Both the position numbers and the translations under genes were made by a program. A stretch of 64,000 bases of DNA from Rhodocyclales bacterium (GTDB lineage: Bacteria; Pseudomonadota; Gammaproteobacteria; Burkholderiales; Rhodocyclaceae): the NCBI GenBank assembly GCA_028292505.1, contig JAQGMF010000051.1, positions 23,714-87,713 on the forward strand, in the 5' to 3' direction. Under the pieces are notes generated by a model that was not told where the DNA came from, ran no database searches, and saw nothing but the letters and a program-made list of their open reading frames with translations. Positions 1 through 8,783 of the stretch are shown one piece after another. How positions within the stretch are numbered: the stretch's first letter is position 1; each line of letters starts with the position of its first letter.

Positions 1-1182
1 GTCGAGCAGCAGCACGTCCTTCACATCGCCTTGCAACACACCGCCCTGGATGGCAGCGCCGACCGCAACCGCTTCGTCCGGATTCACGTCCTTGCGCGCT
101 TCCTTGCCGAAGAACTCTTTGACCTTCTCCTGCACCTTGGGCATGCGCGTCTGACCGCCGACAAGAATCACATCGTCGATATCGCTGACCTTCAGGCCCG
201 CATCCTTGAGGGCTTTGCGGCAAGGCTCGATCGTGGCGTTGACCAGCTCGTCGACCAGCGATTCGAACTTGGCGCGCGTGATCTTCATCGTCAAGTGCGA
301 CGGTGCGCCATTGACCATGGTGATGTAGGGCTCGTTGATTTCCGTTTGCTGACCGCTCGACAGTTCGATCTTGGCGCGTTCGGCCGCTGCCTTGATACGT
401 TGCAGGGCGATGGCGTCGCGGCCCAGGTCGACACCGTGTTGCGTCTTGAACTCGGCAACGATGTAGTCGATGAGGCGTTGGTCGAAGTCTTCACCGCCGA
501 GGAATGTGTCGCCGTTCGTGGCCAGCACTTCGAATTGCTTGTCACCGTCGACATCGGCGATTTCAATAATGGAGATGTCGAAGGTGCCGCCGCCCAGGTC
601 GAACACAGCAATCTTCTGATCCTTCTTGCCGACCTTGTCGAGGCCGTAGGCAAGGGCCGCAGCAGTCGGCTCATTGATGATGCGCTTGACGTCCAGACCG
701 GCTATGCGGCCGGCATCTTTGGTGGCTTGACGCTGGCTGTCGTTGAAATAGGCGGGTACGGTGATGACGGCTTCGGTGACTTCTTCGCCGAGATAGTCTT
801 CGGCGGTCTTCTTCATCTTGCGCAGCACGTCAGCGGATATCTGGGGAGGCGCCATCTTCTTGCCGCGCACTTCCACCCAGGCATCGCCGTTGTCGGCCTT
901 GACGATGGCATAAGGCATCAGGTTGATGTCCTTCTGCACTTCCTTCTCTTCGAAGCGACGGCCGATCAGGCGTTTGACCGCGTACAGCGTGTTCTTGGCA
1001 TTGGTGACAGCCTGACGTTTGGCCGGTGCGCCGACCAGCACTTCGCCATCTTCCATGTAGGCGACGATGGACGGCGTGGTGCGCGCACCTTCCGAGTTTT
1101 CGATGACCTTGGGCTGGCCGCCTTCCATGATGGAAACGCAGCTATTGGTGGTGCCGAGGTCGATGCCGATGATTTTTGCCAT
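1..1182 (-). CDS. dnaK: Chaperone DnaK (Hsp70), N-terminal part, cut by window edge
   Basis: ATP-dependent cytosolic folding chaperone working with DnaJ and GrpE. The 394 codons present begin [17 protein letters not shown], the Hsp70 phosphate-1 signature, and include the phosphate-2 motif [15 protein letters not shown] and the adenosine motif [11 protein letters not shown], so the whole nucleotide-binding domain is here. The window ends at DVLLLD, the interdomain linker; the substrate-binding domain lies outside. The ATG is preceded by GAAGGAG at good spacing. It follows grpE on the same strand and has its own sigma-32-like promoter in the 105-bp gap. Identity is certain; only completeness is lacking. 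Confidence 0.98.
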   Translation of the reverse strand, partial: MAKIIGIDLGTTNSCVSIMEGGQPKVIENSEGARTTPSIVAYMEDGEVLVGAPAKRQAVTNAKNTLYAVKRLIGRRFEEKEVQKDINLMPYAIVKADNGDAWVEVRGKKMAPPQISADVLRKMKKTAEDYLGEEVTEAVITVPAYFNDSQRQATKDAGRIAGLDVKRIINEPTAAALAYGLDKVGKKDQKIAVFDLGGGTFDISIIEIADVDGDKQFEVLATNGDTFLGGEDFDQRLIDYIVAEFKTQHGVDLGRDAIALQRIKAAAERAKIELSSGQQTEINEPYITMVNGAPSHLTMKITRAKFESLVDELVNATIEPCRKALKDAGLKVSDIDDVILVGGQTRMPKVQEKVKEFFGKEARKDVNPDEAVAVGAAIQGGVLQGDVKDVLLLD

Positions 1183-1252
1183 GTTCAGACTCCTTCAAGT
1201 TTGCAGACAGCGTGGCGCTCGGCCACACCTTGTAATTCATTCATGACTTGCA

Positions 1253-1279
1253 AATAGGGGCATTCGCGTCGAATTCAAG
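1253..1279 (-). promoter_or_regulatory. Sigma-32-like heat-shock promoter of dnaK
   Basis: On the minus strand CTTGAAT is followed after 12 bases by CCCCTATT, close to the RpoH consensus CTTGAAA-N13/14-CCCCATNT. It sits between the grpE stop and the dnaK start, 71 bases before the dnaK ATG, so dnaK may be transcribed separately from grpE under heat stress. This is a consensus match by eye only. Confidence 0.6.
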
Positions 1280-1287
1280 CGGCAGTG

Positions 1288-1890
1288 TCAAGCCGCTGAA
1301 CCAGCCTGCTGGCCGCTCGACACGGCCACCAAGGCCGGACGCAGCACACGACCTTCGAGCGCATAACCTTTTTGGAACACCTGCACGACCGTATTGGCCG
1401 CTTGCTCCGAAGGGATCTGGCTGATCGCCTGATGTTTGTGCGGGTCAAATTTCTCGCCGATCGGATTGATATCCTGCAAACCATTCTTTTCGAAAGCCTT
1501 ACCGAGATTACGCAAGGTCAGTTCGACGCCGTCGCGGAGGGTTTCAAGCGATGCGTTGTCGGCTGACAACGTTTGCTCAAGACCGTCCTTGACGACGAGC
1601 AGCTCGTTGGCGAACCGTTCGATGGCGAATTTGGCAGCTTTGCTGACGTCGTCCTGCGAGCGGCGGCGCACGTTTTCGGTTTCGGCCTTGGCACGTAACC
1701 AGGCGTCATGATGTTCGGCAGCCTTCAGTTCCAGTTGGCGGATTTGTTCTTCGACAGCGGGCAACGTATCGACTTTACTTTCTGTGCTGGAGGGCTCGGC
1801 CGGGGTGGTCGCGTTAAACCCTTCTGCCACTTCACTGTCTACGCCATTGGTCGGCTGTTCAGGCGCGGCTGAATCCTGTACGTTATTCAT
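1288..1890 (-). CDS. grpE: Nucleotide exchange factor GrpE
   Basis: Releases ADP from DnaK in the DnaK-DnaJ-GrpE cycle. The 200-residue protein has an acidic, low-complexity N-terminus (about residues 1-45), a long helical region (about 45-110) that would form the dimeric coiled coil, and the conserved C-terminal beta wing with [15 protein letters not shown] and [21 protein letters not shown]. Length is typical of the family. The position immediately upstream of dnaK is the usual arrangement, and a sigma-32-like promoter lies just upstream. Confidence 0.97.
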   Translation of the reverse strand: MNNVQDSAAPEQPTNGVDSEVAEGFNATTPAEPSSTESKVDTLPAVEEQIRQLELKAAEHHDAWLRAKAETENVRRRSQDDVSKAAKFAIERFANELLVVKDGLEQTLSADNASLETLRDGVELTLRNLGKAFEKNGLQDINPIGEKFDPHKHQAISQIPSEQAANTVVQVFQKGYALEGRVLRPALVAVSSGQQAGSAA

Positions 1891-1922
1891 AAAGTATCCT
1901 CAAAATTGTGTTCAGCAACCCA

Positions 1923-1950
1923 CTATTGGGATCTTCACAGGTATTTCAAG
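1923..1950 (-). promoter_or_regulatory. Sigma-32-like heat-shock promoter of grpE
   Basis: On the minus strand the sequence reads CTTGAAA, 13 bases, then CCCAATAG. The -35 element matches the RpoH consensus exactly and the -10 is close to CCCCATNT with canonical spacing. It lies 33 bases before the grpE ATG. The presence of a similar element before dnaK strengthens the call. Confidence 0.72.
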
Positions 1951-2078
1951 GCCTCGATGAGAACTTTTGCAATTCCGGTATGCGGACTGCGGTTTAATAT
2001 ATAAGCAAATCGTCGCCTTTGTTTTCAGGCAGTACAAGTTCGAACCCCTTCACCTGCTGACTCCGGTCTCAAAATAAC

Positions 2079-3443
2079 ATGGCAAGCATGCCCGAGAAAA
2101 TCGGCAAGTACCGCATCCTCCGCGAGCTTGGGAGAGGTGCGACGGCCATTGTCTATCTCGCGGAAAATCCGTTCTATCCACAGCCGATTGCGCTGAAACA
2201 TATCTCGTTCCGCGAGAAGTCGAAGGACGAAGCCAAGTGGAACCGGCGCCTGCTCAAGCTTCTGCGGGCGGAAGAGAATGTGGCGGGCAAGCTCGATCAC
2301 CCGAATATCATCAAGATCTTCGAGGCGGTGATCGAGGAAGATCAGGCCTATATCGTCATGGAATACTTTGGCGGCAAATCGCTGGAGGATTACTGCAGCT
2401 ACGAGAAACTGCTGCCGCTGCATCGCACCGTGAGCATCGTCTTCAAATGCTGCATGGCGCTCGATTACGCCTTCCGGCAGGGCATCGTGCATCGCGACAT
2501 CAAGCCGGCCAACATCCTCATCGACGAGCAGGACAACGTCAAGATCACTGACTTCGGTTTGGCGATGAATCTCAACAAGAATAGTCATCAGGATTCGACC
2601 TTCATCATGGGCGTGGGCTCGCCGGCCTACATGTCGCCCGAACAGATCAAGAGTTACCCGCTCAACCAGAAGACCGATCTGTATTCGCTTGGCATAGTGC
2701 TGTTTCATCTGCTGACCGGGCGTCTGCCATTCCGCGCCAAGAATCCCGCGCAACTGGTCTACAAGATCATCAACGCCGATCCGCCATCCGCCAGCCAGCT
2801 CAACCCGGACGTGCCGGAAGCGATGGACATCGTGATCCGCAAGTCGCTCGAAAAGGATTTGTACTCGCGCTACAAGAACGGCGCCGAGTTTGCCAAGGAC
2901 TTGACGGCCGTGCGCTACAAGATCGTCGACGAGAACGAGCGCACGCCTGACAACACCAAGTTCTCCGCAGTGCGCAAGCTGACATTCTTCACCGAGTTCG
3001 ACGACATCGAAATCTGGGAAGTCGTGCGCTTTGCGGTATGGCGCCGTGTCGACCCGCTCACCCAGCTCATGAAAGAAGGCAGTAACGATCAGCGCTTCGG
3101 CGTCCTGCTCGAAGGTGAGGTCGAACTTTCGATTGGTGGTCGTGTTGTCTCCAAGCTCGAGCCCGGTGACTCCTTCGGCGAAACGGCGTATCTCGACGAA
3201 GTCGAACATCTTCAACATGCCAGCGTAGTGAGCCTCACGCCGGCACGCTATCTTGAAATCTCGCCGGCAGTGTTGTCGCTGGCATCGGAAGAGTGCCTGG
3301 AGCATTTCCGCCAGCGTCTCATCTCGACCGTCGCCCGCCGTCTGGCCAAATCCGAGGCCATCATCGCCAGCGGCGGTCCGGCAGCCACACTGCCGACGGA
3401 TATCACTTCGATCGGTTTCAACCTGCAACTGGTCGACAACTGA
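2079..3443 (+). CDS. Ser/Thr protein kinase fused to a cyclic-nucleotide-binding-like domain
   Basis: Predicted cytosolic Hanks-type kinase of 454 residues. Residues ~10-275 form the kinase: glycine loop GRGATAIVY (18-26), ATP-binding Lys40 in IALK, catalytic HRDIKPAN (138-145), DFG (158-160) and the SPAYMSPEQ segment (181-189). Residues ~310-430 resemble a cNMP-binding beta barrel, with LLEGEVELSIGG and a phosphate-cassette-like GDSFGETAYL. No membrane segment or PASTA repeats are seen, so the C-terminal domain is probably the sensor. A second in-frame ATG at 2088 is an alternative start; no strong ribosome binding site decides it. The gene is divergent from grpE. Substrates and ligand are unknown. 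Confidence 0.9.
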   Translation: MASMPEKIGKYRILRELGRGATAIVYLAENPFYPQPIALKHISFREKSKDEAKWNRRLLKLLRAEENVAGKLDHPNIIKIFEAVIEEDQAYIVMEYFGGKSLEDYCSYEKLLPLHRTVSIVFKCCMALDYAFRQGIVHRDIKPANILIDEQDNVKITDFGLAMNLNKNSHQDSTFIMGVGSPAYMSPEQIKSYPLNQKTDLYSLGIVLFHLLTGRLPFRAKNPAQLVYKIINADPPSASQLNPDVPEAMDIVIRKSLEKDLYSRYKNGAEFAKDLTAVRYKIVDENERTPDNTKFSAVRKLTFFTEFDDIEIWEVVRFAVWRRVDPLTQLMKEGSNDQRFGVLLEGEVELSIGGRVVSKLEPGDSFGETAYLDEVEHLQHASVVSLTPARYLEISPAVLSLASEECLEHFRQRLISTVARRLAKSEAIIASGGPAATLPTDITSIGFNLQLVDN

Positions 3444-3451
3444 CATTCCAA

Positions 3452-3467
3452 GCGCCCTTTCGGGCGC
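3452..3467 (+). terminator. Hairpin after the kinase gene
   Basis: GCGCCC-TTTC-GGGCGC forms a perfect 6-bp stem with a tetraloop, 9 bases after the kinase stop codon. There is no T-tract, so termination efficiency is uncertain. Confidence 0.45.
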
Positions 3468-3555
3468 CGTCGCAACAGACCCTAAAGTTTCATTGGGCAC
3501 TGCCGAAAATCACTTATCGCCGCCATAACCTTGGATAGTTCCATGGAGGACCGAC

Positions 3556-4083
3556 GTGAGCCGAGGCAGTGTTTATGGAATTAGTCGTGTGGATAACGAA
3601 GTCAGTCGGACGCATGGATGGCTTGTAACCATTCAGCGCCGCGGCATCATCCACCGCAAGCATTTTTCTGATGGCGTGCATGGTGGTAAGCAGAAATCCT
3701 TTGCAGCAGCAAAGGGTTACCGCGATGAAGTGATCACCAATCACCCACCGTTTTCAATGCGCGAGTATTCGAATATCGTCAAGAAGAACAACCGTTCGGG
3801 CGTGGTCGGCGTTTGCCGCTACTGCGCTTCGGAAACACGCGACTTGCCGGAAGACAAGCAGCGCTGGTTCTGGGTTGCTTCCTGGCCGCTTCCCGACGGG
3901 CGCCGCAAGCGCGTGAAATTCTCCGTCAAGAAGTACGGCGAGGAGGGTGCCTTCAAGATGGCACTGAAAGCCCGCAAAGATGCTTTGCGCGGACTGGATG
4001 GCGCTTTCGATCCCGGTGCTGTGCGGCGCAAGCCTGCACGGCGTCGCGCCGAGTCGGTCGAGCGTCACAAACTCGCCGCCTGA
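3556..4083 (+). CDS. AP2-like domain protein, putative DNA-binding regulator
   Basis: A 175-residue basic protein with two related units: residues ~5-60 (GISRV ... GWLVTIQRRG ... KSFAAAKGYRDEVI) and ~78-140 (GVVGVCRY ... RWFWVASWPLPDGRRKRVKFSVKKYGEEGAFKMALKARKDAL). The pattern of a short three-strand sheet ending in a helix with repeated aromatic and basic residues is that of AP2/integrase-type DNA-binding folds, which occur in some beta-proteobacteria. The start is GTG at 3556 because GGAGG lies 6 bases upstream. A basic tail (about 145-175) could add DNA contacts. It stands alone between two terminator-like hairpins. Target genes are unknown. Confidence 0.7.
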   Translation: MSRGSVYGISRVDNEVSRTHGWLVTIQRRGIIHRKHFSDGVHGGKQKSFAAAKGYRDEVITNHPPFSMREYSNIVKKNNRSGVVGVCRYCASETRDLPEDKQRWFWVASWPLPDGRRKRVKFSVKKYGEEGAFKMALKARKDALRGLDGAFDPGAVRRKPARRRAESVERHKLAA

Positions 4084-4105
4084 GCAGGATCTCGAGTGGA
4101 CATGA

Positions 4106-4139
4106 GGCCGTCTGCCCTTCACGGGGCGGGCGGCCTTTT
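4106..4139 (+). terminator. Rho-independent terminator after the AP2-like gene
   Basis: A 12-bp stem (GGCCGTCTGCCC against GGGCGGGCGGCC, allowing G-U pairs) with a 6-base loop is followed by TTTTG. It lies 23 bases after the stop codon and just before the moeB start. Confidence 0.7.
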
Positions 4140-4162
4140 GTCATTGCGCTTACACTCGCGGC

Positions 4163-4909
4163 ATGAACGATGACCAGCTGCTGCGCTATTCCCGCCACAT
4201 CCTCTTGCCCGAACTCGATATTGCCGGGCAGGAAGCCATTCTTCGCAGTCGCGTCCTGATCGTCGGCGCTGGTGGACTGGGTTCTCCCGCTGCCATGTAC
4301 CTTGCCTCGGCAGGTGTCGGCACCCTCGTGCTATGCGACGGCGACACGGTCGATCTGACCAATCTGCAGCGCCAGATTCTTCATCGCAATGATTCGGTCG
4401 GGCGACTGAAAGTCGACTCCGGCCACGACACGCTGTACACCATCAATCCTGAAGTGCATGTCGAATGCATACCGCGTCGTCTTGTCGATGTGGAACTGGA
4501 AGAACAAGTGGCGACGGCAAGTGTGGTGCTGGATTGCTCCGACAATTTTGCAACGCGCCATGCCATCAACCGCGCCTGCGTGAAATTTGCCAAGCCGCTT
4601 GTCTCCGGCGCAGCCGTGCGCTTCGACGGGCAACTGAGCGTCTTCGACAAGCGCGATGCGGAGAATCCCTGCTATCAATGCCTGTTTCCCGATGGCGAGG
4701 ATGTCGAAGAAACGCGCTGTGCAGTGATGGGCGTCTTCGCACCGCTGACCGGCATCATCGGCACGATGCAGGCGGCCGAGGCCTTGAAGCTCATTGCGGG
4801 TTGCGGCGAGCCCCTGGTCGGCAGGCTGGTGCTGATCAATGCGCTCACCATGGGGCTGCGCACTGTTCGCTATTGCAGGGATGACGGTTGCGCAGTGTGT
4901 GGCGCGTAG
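4163..4909 (+). CDS. moeB: MoeB/ThiF/HesA-family adenylyltransferase
   Basis: Activates the C-terminal glycine of a ubiquitin-like sulfur carrier (MoaD or ThiS) by adenylation, for molybdopterin or thiazole synthesis in the cytosol. The 248-residue protein has the nucleotide-binding loop GAGGLGS (35-41), the DNLQRQ-like segment DLTNLQRQILH (64-74), the catalytic CSDNFATR (125-132) and two zinc-binding pairs, C170/C173 and C243/C246. There is no C-terminal rhodanese domain, and no moa or thi gene is adjacent, so MoeB and ThiF cannot be told apart by context. It converges on ribD. Confidence 0.88.
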   Translation: MNDDQLLRYSRHILLPELDIAGQEAILRSRVLIVGAGGLGSPAAMYLASAGVGTLVLCDGDTVDLTNLQRQILHRNDSVGRLKVDSGHDTLYTINPEVHVECIPRRLVDVELEEQVATASVVLDCSDNFATRHAINRACVKFAKPLVSGAAVRFDGQLSVFDKRDAENPCYQCLFPDGEDVEETRCAVMGVFAPLTGIIGTMQAAEALKLIAGCGEPLVGRLVLINALTMGLRTVRYCRDDGCAVCGA

Positions 4910-4930
4910 TTTGTCGATCTTGCAACGAAT

Positions 4931-4966
4931 GGGATGTCGGAAGGCGCTTCGCTTTTCCGACCTACA
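4931..4966. repeat. Short palindromic intergenic repeat
   Basis: An imperfect palindrome with arms GTCGGAA (4936-4942) and TTCCGAC (4955-4961), loop rich in GCGCTTCGC, sits between the convergent moeB and ribD. Elements of this form (GTCGGAAAAGCGAAGCGC type) recur in many beta-proteobacterial genomes, from general knowledge; it may also end transcription from both sides. Only this copy was noticed in the window. Confidence 0.5.
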
Positions 4967-6056
4967 TGGCGGGCCGCGCGAGTATGCGCAAGTCCTCGCC
5001 AATCTTGTCGATTGCATGAAAATGCAAGGCGATGCTTTCGTCAAGACTCGTAAATGCAGGCAGCATGGCGAGCCCTCTTGAGGGATCGCCCAGTAGCTTG
5101 GGCGCGAGATAGACCAAGTACTCGTCAGCGTACCCAGATTGCATGAAGGTCGCATTCAACGTTGCGCCGGCTTCGACCAACAATTCATTGATGCCGCGTT
5201 GACCAAGCAATGGGAGCAGGGCGGCGATATCCACGCGGCCATCGCTTGCGGGCAGATGCAGGATTTCCGCACCCGCCGTTTTCAATTCCTCCTGTCGCTT
5301 GACGTCGTCATTGGCGGTAACGATCAGCGTATTCCCATTTTGCAGAACCCTTGCGCTCGCTGGCGTGCGCAGTTGGCTGTCGAGCACGATGCGCAGCGGT
5401 TGGCGTGGTGTTTCGATTGCACGTACATTGAGTAGCGGATCATCGGCCAGCACGGTACCAATGCCGGTCAGTACTGCACATGAACGTGCGCGCCAATGAT
5501 GCGCATCGGCACGTGCGGCCTCGCCAGTGATCCACTTGCTTATGCCATTGGCAAGAGCTGTCTTGCCGTCCAGGGATGCAGCGATCTTGAGGCGCACGAA
5601 GGGTCGGCCACGTGTAATGCGCGAGATGAAGCCTTCATTCAGCGCGCTCGCTTCACTTGCCATGAGGCCCGAGCTGACGGCAATGCCGGCATCGCCCAGT
5701 CGCTCAAAACCTTTGCCGGCAACCAACGGATTTGGATCTTGCATGGCAGCGACGACACGTCCAATCCCCGCCTTGATCAAGGCGTCGCAGCAGGGCGGGG
5801 TACGACCGAAATGCGAGCAGGGTTCGAGTGTGACGTAGACGGTCGCGCCGACGACGGACTTGCCGCGCGCTGCTGCGTCGAGCAGTGCCTGAATTTCGGC
5901 GTGATTTTGTCCGGCCGGTTGCGTCCAGCCTTCACCAATGATCTCGCCTGCTTCATCGACAATGACACAACCTACGCGCGGGTTGGGCGAGGTGATGTAG
6001 AGGCCGCGCTCGGCAAGCTCGAGCGCGCGACGCATGTAGTCTTCGGGCGCGAGCAT
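4962..6056 (-). CDS. ribD: Bifunctional riboflavin deaminase/reductase RibD
   Basis: Catalyses two steps of riboflavin synthesis: deamination of the pyrimidine intermediate, then NADPH-dependent reduction of its ribosyl side chain. Residues ~1-145 are the zinc deaminase with NHAEIQ (H52, E54) and EPCSHFGRTPPC (C80, C89). Residues ~150-364 are the RibD C-terminal reductase, seen in RPFVRLKIAASLDGK and ELLVEAGATLNATF. Length (364) is normal for the fused enzyme. It lies 3 bases downstream of nrdR on the same strand, the nrdR-ribD order common in proteobacteria. The rest of the rib genes are not in the window. Confidence 0.97.
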   Translation of the reverse strand: MLAPEDYMRRALELAERGLYITSPNPRVGCVIVDEAGEIIGEGWTQPAGQNHAEIQALLDAAARGKSVVGATVYVTLEPCSHFGRTPPCCDALIKAGIGRVVAAMQDPNPLVAGKGFERLGDAGIAVSSGLMASEASALNEGFISRITRGRPFVRLKIAASLDGKTALANGISKWITGEAARADAHHWRARSCAVLTGIGTVLADDPLLNVRAIETPRQPLRIVLDSQLRTPASARVLQNGNTLIVTANDDVKRQEELKTAGAEILHLPASDGRVDIAALLPLLGQRGINELLVEAGATLNATFMQSGYADEYLVYLAPKLLGDPSRGLAMLPAFTSLDESIALHFHAIDKIGEDLRILARPAM

Positions 6057-6059
6057 TGA

Positions 6060-6542
6060 TCAGCTCTTACGCGTGCGCGGCTTCGGTTTGGCGTGCGGGC
6101 CGAGTTCGCGGATGACTTCGGCGAATTCTTCGGCATCCTCGAAATTGCGGTACACCGAGGCGAAGCGGATGTAGGCAATCTTGTCGAGGCGCTTGAGTTC
6201 GCGCATGACGAGCTCGCCGACTTTGTCCGAGGGAATTTCACGCTCACCCAACGACAGCAAACGACCTTCGATGCGCTCGACGGCGCTGTCCACACTCTCA
6301 GCCGTGACAGGACGTTTGCGTAATGCCAGTTTCATACTGGCGAGCACCTTGTCGCGGTCGAATTCGGTACGACTGCCGTTTTTCTTGACGATCTGCGGCA
6401 GCTTGAGCTCGATACGTTCATAGGTGGTGAAGCGCTTGTCGCATTCACCACAGCGACGGCGGCGACGGATGATGTCGCCCTCGTCGTTCTCGCGCGTATC
6501 GGTGACTTGCGTGGAAGCCGCGCCGCAGAAAGGACATTTCAT
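6060..6542 (-). CDS. nrdR: Transcriptional repressor NrdR
   Basis: ATP/dATP-sensing repressor of ribonucleotide reductase genes. The 160-residue protein starts [17 protein letters not shown] and has the zinc ribbon C3/C6/C31/C34 followed by an ATP-cone (about 48-138, [15 protein letters not shown] ...). The start at 6542 is chosen because every NrdR begins MxCPxC; the frame stays open 40 codons further upstream but that part is unlike the family. It sits between glyA and ribD in an evident leftward operon. Confidence 0.97.
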   Translation of the reverse strand: MKCPFCGAASTQVTDTRENDEGDIIRRRRRCGECDKRFTTYERIELKLPQIVKKNGSRTEFDRDKVLASMKLALRKRPVTAESVDSAVERIEGRLLSLGEREIPSDKVGELVMRELKRLDKIAYIRFASVYRNFEDAEEFAEVIRELGPHAKPKPRTRKS

Positions 6543-6567
6543 GGAGCGCGCCTCGCTCGCGTCACGA

Positions 6568-7818
6568 TCAGGCGCCGTACACCGGGAATTTCTTGCACAG
6601 CATGCTGACTTCCTCGCGCACTCGCGACAGCACCGCTTCATCGCTCGGCGCATCGAGCACATCGGCCATCAGATGAGCGACACGTTCGGCTTCGATCTCG
6701 GTAAAGCCGCGCGTCGTCATCGCCGGGCTGCCAATGCGGATGCCGGAAGTCACGAAGGGTTTTTCCGGGTCCTTCGGAATCGCGTTCTTGTTGACCGTGA
6801 TATGCGCGCGGCCCAAGGCGGCCTCGGCCTCCTTGCCGTTGATGTTCTTCGAGCGCAGATCGACGAGAAACACGTGGCTTTCGGTACGGCCCGAAACAAT
6901 GCGCAGACCACGCTGCTCGGACAGCACGCGCGCCATGACACGTGCATTGGCCAGGACTTGCTCCTGGTATTCGCGGAACTCCGGTGTGGCGGCTTCCTTG
7001 AAAGCGACTGCCTTGGCGGCTATGACGTGCATCAGCGGGCCGCCTTGCAGGCCAGGGAAGATCGCCGAATTCAGCGCTTTTTCATGCTCGGCCTTCATGA
7101 GGATGACACCGCCACGTGGACCACGCAGCGTCTTATGCGTCGTCGAGGTCACGACATCGGCATAAGGCACGGGATTCGGATAGATGCCCGCGGCGATCAG
7201 GCCGGCGTAGTGCGCCATGTCGACCCAGAAGATTGCGCCGACGGCCTTGGCCACCTTGGCGAAGCGTTCGAAGTCGATGCGTAATGCATAAGCGGAAGCG
7301 CCAGCGATAAGGATGCGCGGCTTGTGCTCATGGGCCAGTCGCTCCATCGCGTCGTAGTCGATTTCTTCCTTCTCATCGAGGCCATAGGCGACGACGTTGA
7401 ACCATTTGCCGGACATGTTCAGCGGCATGCCGTGCGTGAGGTGGCCGCCCTCGGCCAGGCTCATGCCCATGATGGTGTCGCCGGGCTTGGCGAAAGCCAT
7501 CAACACGGCCTGGTTGGCCTGCGAGCCGGAGTTCGGCTGAACGTTGGCTGCATCTGCGCCGAACAACTTCTTGAGGCGGTCGATGGCGATCTGCTCGGCC
7601 ACATCGACGTACTCGCAACCACCGTAGTAGCGCTTGCCGGGGTAACCCTCTGCGTACTTGTTGGTCAGTTGCGAGCCCTGGGCTTCCATCACGGCGCAGC
7701 TGACGTAGTTTTCGGAGGCGATCAGTTCAATGTGATCCTCCTGGCGCTTGTTTTCGGCCGTGATTGTGGCGAACAGCTCGGGGTCGGTTTTGGCGAGGGT
7801 GTTTTGCTTGGAGAACAT
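6568..7818 (-). CDS. glyA: Serine hydroxymethyltransferase
   Basis: PLP enzyme interconverting serine and glycine while charging tetrahydrofolate with a one-carbon unit. The 416-residue protein contains IELIASENY near the N-terminus, the PLP-lysine motif [15 protein letters not shown] and conserved [17 protein letters not shown]. The start [10 protein letters not shown] at 7818 is chosen over an upstream in-frame GTG/ATG that would add 24 residues foreign to the family. There is no strong ribosome binding site. nrdR begins 25 bases beyond its stop, so glyA-nrdR-ribD probably form one transcript. Confidence 0.97.
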   Translation of the reverse strand: MFSKQNTLAKTDPELFATITAENKRQEDHIELIASENYVSCAVMEAQGSQLTNKYAEGYPGKRYYGGCEYVDVAEQIAIDRLKKLFGADAANVQPNSGSQANQAVLMAFAKPGDTIMGMSLAEGGHLTHGMPLNMSGKWFNVVAYGLDEKEEIDYDAMERLAHEHKPRILIAGASAYALRIDFERFAKVAKAVGAIFWVDMAHYAGLIAAGIYPNPVPYADVVTSTTHKTLRGPRGGVILMKAEHEKALNSAIFPGLQGGPLMHVIAAKAVAFKEAATPEFREYQEQVLANARVMARVLSEQRGLRIVSGRTESHVFLVDLRSKNINGKEAEAALGRAHITVNKNAIPKDPEKPFVTSGIRIGSPAMTTRGFTEIEAERVAHLMADVLDAPSDEAVLSRVREEVSMLCKKFPVYGA

Positions 7819-7945
7819 GAAAGTATCCGCGAGAAGGTCTTTTGGAAGACCGCTATGAAGAACAGGCAGACGCGAATAATACCGCGTCACCGCCGTTCCA
7901 AGCCATTCTGCACGTCATGAATTGACCTAAAACTGGGTAAAGGCT

Positions 7946-8617
7946 TCAGATTTGAACTTCGTCGCGGCTGATGTCCAGATGGCTTTGGTCGTTCCAGTCT
8001 TGTAGCGCCCAAATGCCGCCGGCACGTATCAGCCAGTTCAGCGCGGCATTGCCCAGCTCGAAATCTCTGGGTGCGTCGAGCGGCATGCCGGTCACGAAAC
8101 GCCGTGCCGCATCAAGCACGCCGCCGTGGGCGATCAGCAGGATGCGCTGGCCGGCATGATTGTCAGCAAGTGCATCGAGCATGACGGAGATACGCTCGAA
8201 GCATTGCCGCAGGCTTTCGCCTTCGGGCGGTATGAAATCCGGTTCGCGGCGTGCGACCCGTGCCTGCATGGCCGGGAAACGCTGCTCTGCCTCTTGCCGG
8301 GTGAGCCCTTGAAAGATCCCGAAATTGCGCTCTCGGGCGGCGGGCAGCTGCGTGACTGCAATACCAAGCCGGCTCGCCACTGCTTCGGCCGTATCCAGCG
8401 CACGTGCGAGATCGGAGCTGTAGATCGCGTCGAAACGGGTACTGACCAATGCATCCGCCAACGCACCGGCCTGCGCGACGCCGGTCGCATTGAGGGGAAT
8501 ATCTTCATGTCCCTGCAGACGGCGTTCGACATTCCAGTCGGTCTCGCCATGGCGGACCAGACAGATGTGAGTGGCGCCGGATCGTGGCGAGATTATCGGT
8601 TCAGCGGGTTTCGACAT
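7946..8617 (-). CDS. Histidine phosphatase family protein (phosphoglycerate-mutase-like)
   Basis: Branch-1 histidine phosphatase of 223 residues, probably cytosolic. It has the catalytic LVRHGETDWN (phospho-acceptor H23), the SSDLARALDTAEAV segment, the acid residue in RERNFGIFQG and the second histidine in LIAHGGVLDA. The start at 8617 (MSKPAEP) is preferred to two upstream Met codons because it leaves a normal N-terminus. The family covers cofactor-dependent mutases, CobC and general phosphatases; the context does not settle the substrate. It is divergent from the TRAP genes. Confidence 0.85.
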   Translation of the reverse strand: MSKPAEPIISPRSGATHICLVRHGETDWNVERRLQGHEDIPLNATGVAQAGALADALVSTRFDAIYSSDLARALDTAEAVASRLGIAVTQLPAARERNFGIFQGLTRQEAEQRFPAMQARVARREPDFIPPEGESLRQCFERISVMLDALADNHAGQRILLIAHGGVLDAARRFVTGMPLDAPRDFELGNAALNWLIRAGGIWALQDWNDQSHLDISRDEVQI

Positions 8618-8783
8618 GGACGATGTATGCAGCATTCGATACGCCATGGTAACCCGAGTGCCGGGCGACGCATTTTTGTGGGCATCAAGGCGCTCACAGA
8701 TGCCGCCAATGTCAGTATGCTTGGTTCCCCGTGCGGGGGCGGGCGATCCTGACGGTCAGCCCGGAAAAAAAAGAGGAGAAGAC

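Noticed and set aside
31..1257. 408-codon open frame antisense to dnaK
   Set aside because: GC-rich codon bias of dnaK leaves the opposite strand open; no ribosome binding site or recognisable domain, whereas dnaK is certain.
2025..3500. 491-codon open frame antisense to the Ser/Thr kinase gene
   Set aside because: Shadow of the real gene; composition rich in Arg, His and Asp and no family features.
7819..7890. 24-residue N-terminal extension of glyA
   Set aside because: Not present in the family; the inner ATG gives the usual N-terminus.
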